A program made the position numbers and the translations under genes. This document shows, in pieces, positions 37,971-49,053 of a DNA stretch of 64,000 bases (position 1 is its first letter; each line of letters begins with the position of its first letter). The stretch spans positions 23,535,386 to 23,599,385 of the forward strand of contig NC_092348.1 in NCBI RefSeq assembly GCF_963676685.1. Reading direction: 5' to 3'. Below the pieces are notes generated by a model, which saw only the letters and a list, made by a program, of their open reading frames with translations, made no database searches and had not been told where the DNA came from. The DNA is from Mytilus edulis (lineage: Eukaryota > Mollusca > Bivalvia > Mytilida > Mytilidae).

Positions 37971-40900
37971 ATGGTGGAGTCCACGGCAGTGGAAACTCTT
38001 CATCAAATTCCGACATCAACGTACAGATATAGTTATAAAGGCGACAAAAAAACTCTCCCACCAATTAAGTACTACCAGCTAAAGTCTATCGTCCATCGGT
38101 ATGCCAGACAACAACCACCGAGACATTTTCCTATAGAACCAATTACGCCACATAGAGTTCTTCAGGAGGAAAAAGGACCAGCTCTCGGATTAGGGACGAA
38201 GGGTTCAAATACACAACAGTAAGAATTCTAAAGCATCTTTACCTTTCCTGATGAGTACTTTTAAACGATTTGTTGGGTAACTGTTCGCCTGCTTTTTTCT
38301 GAGAGAAAATGCACCAAATGGGTTTGGACTATTTCATAGAGCCGCAATTCATAAACTTAATTCATTTTATGTGTAATAAATCAAACTCGTTATATTTTAC
38401 CATATATAATACATTACTTAGCGATATGGTGATTCATTTTGCAGATATACTGCCACTTCAACGAATAACTTTTATTGTTTTTGTAGATATTTAGAACCGA
38501 AAACTATTACGCAAACTCCTGCACCGCAGAACATATCTACAGTCAGACCAAAAATTTCGGACAAAACAAAACAAAATGGCAGAAAAAGTCGCAATGAGAG
38601 GTTACCTACAGCTGGTTCAAAGAAAACAAGTCTTTTTCAAACAAAGTTTGGCCATATGGATTCTAATCTTGTTAATTCAATGTTGCACAAATATCAATGG
38701 ACCTCTGCCATGAAACAAGCTAACGGCGAAGCTTGTCTACCAGTCACAAAAGTAAGTGCCTAAAAATCAGTTTTAGCGACACAAAATATAATAAATGAAA
38801 TAAAATGAAATGCCAAATGATAAATACTCAAAAGGTAGTTCTGAGATATATCACAGACAATTCAATTAATATTTACCATAATGAGAGGAGCAAAGTACAA
38901 ACTAACGAACTTTCAATAATTAAAGGGGAAAAAAAAACTTCATTTCCGCAGAACCTTTTTGGCTGCTCATCATCTTCTAATATAGCTATATATTAAGAAA
39001 GATATCCTATGATCACGCCTACTATTTAATACAACACATTAATGGCCTATACCAATAATACAAGCGAAGAAACACTTTTACTTTAGAGGTTAATAAGGTG
39101 ATGAGTCTTTAAAAGAAATGAAGGGAAAGATGTTACTATTTCATGTAGCGATATTCCATGAGCCCTGTTGCATTCGATGCAATATTCCCAATCTTGTGCT
39201 AGCATGCAGTTTGATAGAATTATATCTTTGCTTATGGTAGACTCTTCCTAACACTAGCGACAAAACAAACCAACCAACAGGATTTCCTTCATGTTTTATG
39301 AAACAGCTACTCAACCAAGGTTTAATTGTGAACTTTTGAAAGCTTTACAGACACAATTGTGTCTTTGTGATATTGTTGCGTAATATCTGTGTATTGCTTA
39401 TTGATATCTTTTTAAAGTCACAGTTTTGTGAAGTTCTGTTTCTGTCATATCTTCTTATTTAGACGAAGGGTGGCTCATTCTCTTTCAAAATTCCTCTGTG
39501 AAATTATCAGTGGAATTTACAATTCATAGCAACTAACAGTAGTTCACTGTATTTCAATACCACAACTATTCCAAGTTGACAAGTGGCTCCAAACAGTTAC
39601 GAAAATAGAGAAAAACAAATGTCAGAAAACTGTTTCTTGTTGTACAGGTTGCGCCACCTACGTCTGTTATAGAGAGGAAGGCAGATATGATCCGACTGAG
39701 TGGACAACGATACGAGTCGTCAGTCGGAGATTGGCAAAATGCTGTGTTGTGGGACAGGATTCAACTGAGGGGTCGTGTGATTCATGGCGATCTTAAGGAG
39801 AAGTCAATTGGTATGCCAGAAAAAATCTTATTAAAAAGGTAAAATAGTGACTTAATAAACAACGTGGCATACAGTTATGACACTAATCTTCTGACTTTTC
39901 TGACCTTAGAAAATTATAATTATTAAAATATTTTTGTCGCAAATTGGAAAACTTAAGGCAACAAAATCAAAACAGTTTCATTTCTGCATAGTTGAAAACT
40001 TTTTTATACCAGAGTAACCTATCGAACAATTTCCACCATTCTAGGTTACTTTTTTAATTTATGCAATTTTCAAAGAACACATGTCTTATTATTAATAACA
40101 TATGTTGAAGCTTTTTATTGTAGGTATGCTTGATGGACATTTTCAATTAAATTACCGGACCTTTTGCATTTTGTCTTTTGACCGGGCTGGGTGCTTTCCA
40201 AAACTCGAATCAAGATATTATACCTACTAATCATTTTAAAATTTAATCATAATTAAAACTGATTGTAGTATTTATGGTTTGAGATTAAAGAAGTACAGGT
40301 CGTATTATGCTATTAAAAGTTGTACATTTAACTACTGACCTCGTCAATGGATTGAAGTAGATCAAACATTTAAAGATACAATTTACGCGTGTTCATATTT
40401 TGATGTTAGGGGAAATTGAGCATGTATTCCAGGTTAGTAATATATTTATATTTCATATACTGTGGATTCACTATTATTCGTCGGATAACCAATTTTCGTG
40501 GATTTCGTAGGTACAGGTGAACCACGGCATTAAATAATTAAAGAATAACAAATTTTCTATGGACTTGTATTCAGACTTTGGCAAAACCACGATATTAAAT
40601 ATGCGCGAGCATGCAAGTTTTCCTTAACTTACGAAAATCGGTACCCACGAAAATAAATGAATCCACATTATATAATGGTTTTATTTTATAAAATATTTAC
40701 TCAAATGTTGCATATGAATAAAGGAAGGACCGTCAATGAGACAGCAACTGAACGACATAAATAAAATTAAAAAAACCTTGTGGTTTATTTCGATGTTTAT
40801 AGGCGCGATCCATAATTCATCATATCATTTTAGGATAAATGAAGGAAAACTTGCAGAGAAAAGACCAAGAATAAATTCTCCAAAACTTAGAAAACTTTTA

Positions 40901-42250
40901 GAAGATAACAAAATTCACAAAATCTAGTAAGTATTTACCACACAACATATACACTGTGTCCACAATTTCACCAAAAAAAAAAACTATCAATTTAATTAAA
41001 AGGAATTCAGATATTCAAAAATGGTCAAAGGACCAAATATTTTCAATGCTACCTAAACTTCGAACCAAATTACACCAACATGCATTGAGTGTGTAGGTAA
41101 AGATAATATATTTTGTTAGCTTGCCTGCTAGCTGAACCGCGAAGATTAGCGTTACTACCCTCCATTCTGAGTAGTCTAGTTTTATAGACATGATAGATTG
41201 GTTATCTATCGACCAAGTATACACTTAAAGGAGGGTAGTATACCTAACCTAATGATAACTGCACGGTTTAGCTAGCAAGCAAGATACCTTTACATACACT
41301 CTCAATGCATTTTGCTGTAATTAAGGTAGAATACTGAACTTTATACATATGTAAGCATTTGATCAGTTATATAAGTTAACAAAACGCTGGGTTTGTAAAT
41401 TCATATCCAAATTGGCAACTAAGTATCAAATTTGTATTTTTTTTTGTAAATTGCAGTGTGCGTCAATGTCCTGGATATGCTGGTTTTGTTCCTCGACAGC
41501 CACCTAAAATAGAAATGGAACGGGAACCAGAGCGGACACATATGACCAGTGTCATGAAGGCGTCGTACAGGTTCGTACCTATTTAGAGATATTGAAATAG
41601 TATACTTTATGTAGACATGTAGATTAACGTCCTTTCCATGATTAATTTTTTTTCTAAAAGTCCAGCGGCAAATATTTCATGCATGTTCAGGACGATCACT
41701 TGCGTGATAGCTGTTCGATAAGTTCCTATCAAAGGCAACCTCTGGTTAATTTAGGATATAGTGTTAATATGATAAATATATAATATTATAGATGTTTACA
41801 GTTGATAATGCTGTTGCCGCTTGAAATACTAGAGTTTCGAATCGAAAGCAATGCAAAGTAGGCTTGGTGCAAAAGTTACAAACACGGCATGATGTTCCGT
41901 CAAGAAATCTATAACAAAATCAGGCAGATCCCCTCCCCAACTGAAGGAGAAACAACAAAAGCAGCATCAATAATTTGAACTGATACATTTTAATGTTTTG
42001 CCTAGATAAACAAGCCATTAGTTAAATTGTTTTGTTAAATAAGTATCAATTAGATGACGAAAAAATAAACAGCTACAGGTATAATACACGTTGTTTATTT
42101 TCTTGCAGAGAATTGCCAAATAAGGAGTATAGACCACAAAATTTTGCGAGGAAAGGACCAATGTCTAAGACTGTTACGCTTACTTATCCGTTCAATCCAT
42201 TCAACAAAGTCACGTGCGAACCAGTGTTAGTGAAATCATACCAACAATGA
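37971..42250 (+). CDS. Sperm/ciliary microtubule inner protein-like gene, 6 exons
   Basis: Exons 37971-38218, 38487-38751, 39648-39838, 40834-40926, 41457-41570 and 42109-42250 join with matching phases through GT-AG introns into 350 codons plus TGA. For exon 3 the donor at 39839 was preferred to GT at 39811, because only the former keeps the frame open into exon 4. The protein is basic, rich in Pro, Lys, Arg and Gln, without signal peptide or membrane segment. Residues 270-279 read CPGYAGFVPR, a GY-x-G-F-V-P motif of the sort found in small proteins lining the lumen of axonemal doublet microtubules (for example CIMIP2/FAM166 and SPMIP proteins). That role, in cilia or sperm flagella, is inference from this motif and composition. 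A poly(A) signal lies 28 bp after the stop. Gene structure is well supported; identity is tentative. Confidence 0.82.
40457..40670. mobile_element. MITE family D, copy 2
   Basis: TACTGTGGATTCACTATTAT at the left, AAATAAATGAATCCACA at the right, with GGTACAGGTGAACCACG inside, as in 21017-21162. Longer by about 68 bp in the middle. Lies in an intron of the 37971 gene. Confidence 0.78.
41068..41322. mobile_element. Foldback element with ~95-bp arms
   Basis: AATTACACCAACATGCATTG to about 41163 (ACTACCCTCC) is complementary to GGAGGGTAGT through GCTGTAATT at 41322, with scattered mismatches. The loop is about 65 bp. Lies in an intron of the 37971 gene. Confidence 0.8.
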
Positions 42251-42278
42251 TTCTATATGATGGCAGTGTAAAAACAAA

Positions 42279-42284
42279 AATAAA
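42279..42284 (+). terminator. Poly(A) signal AATAAA of the 37971 gene
   Basis: AATAAA 28 bp after the TGA, followed by T-rich sequence; implies a very short 3' UTR. Confidence 0.6.
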
Positions 42285-42820
42285 TACAGAAAAATATATT
42301 CATTTATTTCCATTCATTGACAAAGTTCCAGACTATCGTGTTCCATTAAATTCATTAATGTTATATTGACTTATTTTCTTTGTATTGAGTTTCTATTATT
42401 CTTTTTTCATTTAAAACAAAAGTTTTAATTTATATGCACTACTTAATTTATTGGTGAGTTGTTCATTTAAGTATCAGGTATGCATTTTACATTAAATAGT
42501 ACACTTAAAAAAAGAAACTGCAGTTTTTTTTTAAGTCGTGGCCTTAATTTTTGGAAAAAAATAGTTTTATATCCTTACTACCGAACATGCCGAAGCTGAG
42601 TCATAATGGTAGTGTTCCCTAAGAACCTCTTAGAAGTAATTATTTCTGAACAGAAGTAAGGATTGAAGACAATTTTCAGTGTACTATAAAACAAAACATA
42701 CTAGTCTCTCGCTGAAATTCACTTTTTTGTGAAAGAGGAGAATTTCTGAGTGCGCAGTTCCGCTATATGGTTAAATGGTTAATGAACTGATTTCAGGATG
42801 ATACAAAGATGTTGCCCGCA
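42285..42820. other. Intergenic, nothing recognised
   Basis: AT-rich flank downstream of the 37971 gene. Confidence 0.5.
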
Positions 42821-42966
42821 GTGGCGGATCCAGAATTTTTCATTAGGGGGAGGGGCGCTGACTGACCTAAAAGAGGGGGACTCCCTTCATGCTTCAGGGA
42901 ATCCCTATATAAACAACTTTTCCCCACTAAAAAGGGGGGATCCCCCTACCACCTGGATCCACCTAT
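42821..42966. mobile_element. MITE with GTGGCGGATCCAG-type ends
   Basis: GTGGCGGATCCAG at the left and CTGGATCCACCTAT at the right are inverted with one mismatch, with G-rich and C-rich complementary blocks (TAGGGGGAGGGG; GGGGGGATCCCCCTA) inside. Confidence 0.65.
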
Positions 42967-43339
42967 GGTGAGGTATATAATATCAGTGAAACTGCAACCA
43001 TCCGTCGCACAAAAATAACAAAACTATTTGTGGTGTGCAACATAAAGACTTCAACAAGAGACGGGTTTAATTTACTATATCCCAAGTTCTAAATCGTTAA
43101 TAAGAAATTGAGAAAAAAAAATTGACAGAATCGAACACCTGCCGATAGAACTCAATTTTCGAAATTACGAAAAAAATGTATGTCACAAAAATTAACTACC
43201 GACCAGGTTTTTGCCCTGGCTCAATGTCTGAGAGCATGACTCCCGTGTCCGATAGAAGGCACAAATCAAGAAAATTTAATAGTGAACCTTAAAAGTTGGG
43301 TCAAGGTCAGATGAAACCTTCCAGACATGTACACTTTAT

Positions 43340-44330
43340 ATATATATATATATTTATTTAGAAACTACCCCTTTACAACGGGGGAACGTGCGGACGGGAT
43401 ATCCACAAATGCGTCTAACAACATATGCAATGAATATATACAGACAAGTAAAGATATTCATAAAACATTTTCAGACTTAAAAAAATGGTACATTATAAAA
43501 TAAGATCTTTACATAAGAAAAATAAACATTATGTACAGCATAAATATGAACTAAACTAAAAGTAACGTAAAAAGAATAACATTTAAAGTTTAGGTTCCAA
43601 AACCAATTGTCTCTTAGAGTACATAACAATGAACAACTTTTTACTTAAACTGTCCAAAGTTTTACTAATGTAGGGATCAACCTGATAAAAGCAATCACCA
43701 ACCAGTATTTGTATTTCATCGTAGGACGATAACTCTGTGAAGCAGAGGCCCGGGAAAGTAAAACTTAGATATTCATTTATATCAGTTATGTATTTATTAC
43801 GGATTGAGGAGAAGCCAGAACACTAATAGGAAATGTTCAATAGACTCGTCAGAATTACATAAAACACATCATCAAGTTGGCAAGTGGGACTCTCGCTAAG
43901 ATTCATCATATACAAGACTTTATTTACAGGTAAACAATTTGTTCGTAATAACAATTTTAGTCTTGCTGACTTGAAGTCCAGCAAGTTCGTCAGATATGGT
44001 TGCCTTCCTTGTGCAAAATTAAATTTTGAGAAAATATCTAGACTGCTTTTATCTTTAATTTCTTGATATTGCCTTCTCCGGACAAACCTTCAAAGAAACT
44101 GTTTAAATATATAGGAGTTGACATTCGAGTTATAAAAGTGATCCAGACCAACCATATTGAATAAATTGATCATATATTGTGGATAGTTCAATCTCCTTTG
44201 AAGCTTTACTGACTTGAGCTCTTCAATTTTGTGGATCTTAAAAGTAGTGAATAATGATGGAAGATTTAGATATAAAGTCAGTACCATAAGGTTTTGATTG
44301 CATTTCTTGTAATCTTTACCCAAAAATGAT
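43340..44330 (-). pseudogene. Decayed LINE 3' region, minus strand
   Basis: On the minus strand, a short frame near 43850-43800 reads CNSDESIEHFLL, like the Cys-x-x-x-E-(S/T)-x-x-H-FLL segment near the C-terminus of many LINE polyproteins. Upstream on that strand, 44323-44090 encodes 77 residues with LINE-like LYLNLPSLF and QYMINLF segments. Frames are broken by stops and shifts. The (TA)n tract near 43338 may be the 3' tail. Low-level similarity only. Confidence 0.42.
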
Positions 44331-44421
44331 TAACTAAAATACAAGTAGGTCATAGTTGCCAGTCGTTCATGGCTTTCTTCTTCTTTTCTGTATCTTCCTC
44401 CTGCTAATGAGGAGCACATAG

Positions 44422-45141
44422 CTTACTTGCTATTCCAAATTCTGGTATGATTGTAGAACTGTGACGTCGTTTCGACGTCTTGGCATTGCACAGAAAACAA
44501 ACTTTGAACTAAACACTAAAGATATTTTCAAAATGATGAATGGAAGTTTTGTCCACCTTTTACCGTGTGATACTAGTACTGAGATAGGCACTGGTGTGTC
44601 TATATCATTTGTGTGTGGAAATGTTGCTAGAGAGACGGAAAACCCCAAAAGTAACGTAAACAAAATAGTATGGAAGTTACGTAACAACTTAGTTCTGGAA
44701 AATGTTGTGACCTTGACAATATTACTATACGACAGAAATGGTGCGCCACTGAAGCAGGAACTTATTGCTCACAAATACGACAGCAGTTTTACTTCGATAA
44801 AGAGAGAAACATTCGAAGACCCGTGTTATCCACATTGTCATCTTAGTAATTCAGTAGAATGCAAATCTAAAGTAGAGAAGGATTTGGTTGTTTCGGAATG
44901 TAGTGAAATAATAACTTTTCTACGAAAAAACAAGGATGTGTTTTCTCACATAAAGAAGTTGCGACTTGTCTGTTGTCATTATATAAATATACCTGACGAT
45001 TTACAGTTTATGTTCCGAGCGGCTCGCAGACTGACTACAATAGAAAAGGTTGACGAGAACAATGTGGGGGCAGTCTTTGATTTGAATGAGCCGGGACACT
45101 ACCATGGATATACACCTTGGAGGTTCTCGATTGGGAACTGA
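44422..45141 (+). CDS. Unrecognised open reading frame, probably a terminal exon
   Basis: The frame is open from 44422 to a TGA at 45141 (239 codons). The first in-frame ATG is at 44533, leaving 202 codons. CACATAG just before 44422, with a pyrimidine-rich tract and CTAAT upstream, could be a splice acceptor, so this may be the last exon of a gene whose first part was not found. A second possible acceptor is at 44456. The protein is soluble-looking, has several Cys (a CCYPHCH-like spacing CYPHCH, and VCCHY), no membrane segment, and ends with an aromatic-rich GHYHGYTPWRF segment. No family is recognised. Length and composition argue against chance. It could also be a retrocopy lacking a start. 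Confidence 0.55.
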   Translation, partial: LTCYSKFWYDCRTVTSFRRLGIAQKTNFELNTKDIFKMMNGSFVHLLPCDTSTEIGTGVSISFVCGNVARETENPKSNVNKIVWKLRNNLVLENVVTLTILLYDRNGAPLKQELIAHKYDSSFTSIKRETFEDPCYPHCHLSNSVECKSKVEKDLVVSECSEIITFLRKNKDVFSHIKKLRLVCCHYINIPDDLQFMFRAARRLTTIEKVDENNVGAVFDLNEPGHYHGYTPWRFSIGN

Positions 45142-48100
45142 TTATTGTATGTATTCAGACAAAAACGATATACAGCCGATCTATATTTAAACGTTATTAT
45201 TCAAATTATAAAATTGACCACAATCAAAGATGGCTGCCATGTAGTGTGCATTCTAATACAACTTTAGACTAGTCGGTCTATCAATAAAATAGAATAAGCC
45301 ATTGGTGTGATATGTCTTTCGTACTTACGAGTAAAACCAGAGACATATATACATCTCTGGTAAAGCCAATCAACGAAATCAGAATTTTAACTTTTGTTTG
45401 CCACTGATGCGAGTTTCTACGACATAAAATTTATCAGTAGCTCTAGAATCGAAACAGTTGAGGGCCAAATCGAATAAGGTCATAAAATCAATACAATAGT
45501 TGTGTTCAGTTATAAAGTCAAAATAGTAAGGCTTTCAATGCTTTATTGGCCCATGTTAGGCTTAGAGTTATAGTTCAGTGTACCCTATGGATTATAATTG
45601 TGTTTTATTTTAGAGTGGGTTAAAGCTAGTTTTATGATAAGGTATAGATGAGATGATGATGAATTAATGTTAGAGCCCAGTGGCCAATATTACATGCATA
45701 TCATAATTATAATGATGGATGGTCCAGCGGCAAATTAAAAGCATTTCAAAACGAGAATCTATTACTGCTATATAAGTATTAACCTTGTTTTGTTCTAGAC
45801 CGGCACCCCGAGCTTGATATTAATTCTCAAGTCTTTGGTTTCGAAGCATTTTGTTCCAGGCTGGAAATAATTGGACTAAAAAACTCAGGTTGATTCGAAT
45901 TCTTATTCAATACTAAATATCAGAAATACTAAAAATTGAACAGATTTTTCAAGATTATTCTGACATATTGTTTTGATTTCCAAGACTTCAATTGGACCAA
46001 AACAAACACACTCAAATCAGTAATACTTGCAAGGAGTTCTTGCCTTGAAGTCATAAAACTTTCGAATCAGTTTTTTGTACTCCTCACGACTCAAAAATCA
46101 ACCAATCAAATTGCTGGATTTCATGTTTCGAGCACGATTTTTGTGCTCCAAACACTGAGCAAAGTGTTATGACTTCAACCCCAGGTATATGGCTCAAATT
46201 GTTATAATAGGGAGGGTCGTAATGTGCTCAAATGCAGGTCAACTCGGTTTAAATATGTCTTAAATTTATAAAACAGCAAAGGTCGTGTTGTCTCTTTTAA
46301 AATATGACATAAGGATATTTACAAACAACGAATTCAATTCACATCTCAGAACCACAAAATGAGAACATTAGTAGCAACTGTGGCGATCTATAATTCTAAT
46401 TACACTAATTTGTAGACTATCCATAAAAATCTAGATAGTCGACCTTCCCATGAATAGAAACAAGTGCCTGTGACTTATACAATGAGTTTCCCCAAAAAGC
46501 CAACAACTGCAGAATTAAACACTTGTCATCTGTATATACCATACATTTTGTACCAGGTATCATAAACCAGCACAATATGATAGAAATGAGAGTAAACTGT
46601 CGTTATAAAATATTCTTTGTGGCAAAAGACAATCTTCTGTACGTGATTTAAATGTATTCCATTGCACAATTAAAAATATCAAACTGATATTCACTACGAT
46701 TTACAAATTGAGAAGTCTCTGTTTTGTATTCTGTATCTTGTTCAATTTTTTAATAAGGCCGCCCTCACCCTTATCAAGTCCTTTTAACTCTATTCGGGAA
46801 GTTTTTACCATCTACACCACCTTGAAATAGCACTTTTTATGTCAACAGTTCTAAGCCAGTAAGAATTGTAAATAAGACATATTTGCCTTGCCAAATCAGT
46901 GAACATTTTTAGATACCTTTCCTACTAATAGATCCATTTATATCATAGACATCCTTCTTGTTATTTGTATAACCATTTACTCGCTAATTTATTTGGCAGT
47001 ACTCCTGCAAAATAGCCTCCTACGTGTTATTCTGCCAGCTTCGTCAAAATAACGAGACATGTAGAGTTTTGCTTTTTTGCTGGTCTTATTTCCGATTTTT
47101 TGCATGAATTTTGAAAATGATGTTTTAAAAAAAAAATGAAATAGACGCTGACTCATATAAAGAGCTAATGCATGTTTTGGAGCTCTTAATTTGAAGAGGA
47201 CAAATATGTGCAACTGTGAAATTGAGGTCCAAGCATTATTTTGTGAAAACTAGAGCACCATACAAAACCTTTAATAGCGATCTAGTCTATCATGGTTTAA
47301 TCAAGTACTGTTTATGGCACAAAGACCCCAACACTTCATCCATTTGCTAGTCAAGTTATTTCCTCAAAAGAATTATCTGCAGTTCATGTCTGCATTGGCA
47401 GAATATGTCTTGTGCAAGATAAAAATATGAACCAAAATCAAGGCATTGGTTTTGCTACACTTGTAACGCTTTTTGAAGTTTATTTTCAATACTTATTGGA
47501 TATTTGTACTACATTTCTTTTCTTACAATATCAATTTAAGTGTGCATGCTTTGCTTATGTATATTTAGAGATTTCTTATTAACTAGTAAAGTGCATGTTT
47601 GACAGTTATTTCAATTCATAAATGATATACTGAAAATTAAAATCAAGACTGGTAAAAAAGCAAAACTTTTTATAAATTTCTTTTTGCACAATCAGTCTAG
47701 TTCTTTGCATAAATCTGTAAATATTTAGAACATTTTCCTTCTTATTTTCGTTAATATAGAATATTATAAAACTTATCTACTTTAATCTATTTCAACTCTT
47801 TCTCATAGACAGTCTTGATTTCTTTTTTATTTACAAACAAAAGGTTTTTTTTTCACGAAGAATCTATACAAATTAGGGCAATATTGCAAGACTTGTAGCT
47901 TGAAAATTACCATGGTGACCCATACTTTCTATTATATTTTTGAAAAAGACATTGTAATAACTATATTTTGATAATGTATTAGAAAATGCTATTAAAGGAA
48001 ATCTATACTGATGATTCACCATAAATCATACTGGCAAGGCATATGGATTTGGTTAAAAACAATGTATAAATTTGTTTGCACCTGTCCTAAGTCTGTAACC

Positions 48101-48149
48101 TGTTTTTTCAGTGGTAGTCGTTTTCTTGATGTGGTACATAAGTATTTAT
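45142..48149. other. Intergenic, nothing coding recognised
   Basis: AT-rich. Short frames at 45936-46172 and on the minus strand at 46989-47213 have no recognisable features. A CCAGCGGCAAAT motif near 45724 recurs at 41662 and, as CCACTGG, at 53631, and may be a fragment of a dispersed repeat. Confidence 0.5.
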
Positions 48150-48362
48150 TTTTTCTCATAGATTTGACCGTTGGTTTTCCTGTTTGAATGTTTTCACACT
48201 AGTCATTGTTGGGCCATTTATACATGTAGCTTGCTGTTCGGTTGAGCCAAGGCTCTGTGTTGAAGGCTGTACTTTGACCTATAATGGATTACTTTTTACA
48301 ACTTGTGACTTGGATTGAGAGTTTAACTCTTTGGCACTCATACCACATCTTCTTATATCTAT
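48150..48362 (-). mobile_element. SINE-like repeat, family B (tandem pair, 1)
   Basis: TTGACCGTTGGTTTTCCTGT, GCTTGCTGTTCGGTTGAGCC, ACTTTGACCTATAATGG and CTTGTGACTTGGATTGAGAG in the same order as at 48690-48915. Confidence 0.75.
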
Positions 48363-48689
48363 GTCAATCTTTAAGTATTTGGGATAAATACGCAAAATTT
48401 GCCAAAATCTGTAATAATCGTGGATTAGGGCTATCATTTTTGGTCAATATTGAGAAGGCCATAATATTGTCAAAATCTCTAATTATATACAGGAGTTATA
48501 ATACTGTGTATTCAAGAAAAATTGATAGATTTTTTGAAAATGGTTCTAGTGTGATGTAAATGCAGGAGAAATTGGTACTACCTCTTCTTAATACCTTGGA
48601 ATCTGGACATCTGCATTTGTTTGCACCTGTCCTAAGTTTGGAATCTGTATTTAGTGGTTGTTGTTTATTGATGTGGTTCACAAGTTTTT

Positions 48690-48915
48690 TTCGTTTCTTG
48701 TTATTTTTTATATAGATTAGACTGTTGGTTTTTCTGTTTGTGTGTGTTTTTTTTACTAGTCATTCATGGGGCCCTTTATAGTTTGCTGTTTGGTAATAGG
48801 TAAGGCTTCATGTTGAAGACCATATCTTTACCTATAATGGTTTACTTTTACAAAATGTGACTTGGATGGAGAGTTGTCTCGTTGGCACTCATATCACATC
48901 TTCTTATATCTACAT
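48690..48915 (-). mobile_element. SINE-like repeat, family B (tandem pair, 2)
   Basis: TTAGACTGTTGGTTTTTCTG, AGTTTGCTGTTTGGTAATAG, ACCTATAATGGTTTACTTTT and TGTGACTTGGATGGAGAGTT. Starts about 330 bp after the first copy; both end at CACATCTTCTTATATCT. The segment between (48363-48689) has no recognised feature except GCACCTGTCCTAAG, which also precedes the first copy. Confidence 0.78.
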
Positions 48916-49047
48916 ACCAGTAATAACAATAATAATTATCAGCATAGAATTTTAAAAGCATTAGATATACATGTATAATTATTAATATTCCATGTATTTT
49001 TTAATCACATGGCAAACACAATTCAGAAGACTTTCAAATGTTTTAAG

Positions 49048-49053
49048 TTTATT
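49048..49053 (-). terminator. Candidate AATAAA overlapping the stop codon
   Basis: On the minus strand AAA-TAA-A contains both the TAA stop (49051-49049) and an AATAAA hexamer. No better signal was seen in the next 100 bp downstream. Confidence 0.3.

Noticed and set aside
39811-39812. Donor GT for exon 3 of the 37971 gene
   Set aside because: Using it puts a stop directly into exon 4; the donor at 39839 gives an open, in-phase join.
47000-47213. Small minus-strand protein
   Set aside because: No conserved motif, low-complexity composition, no splice support.
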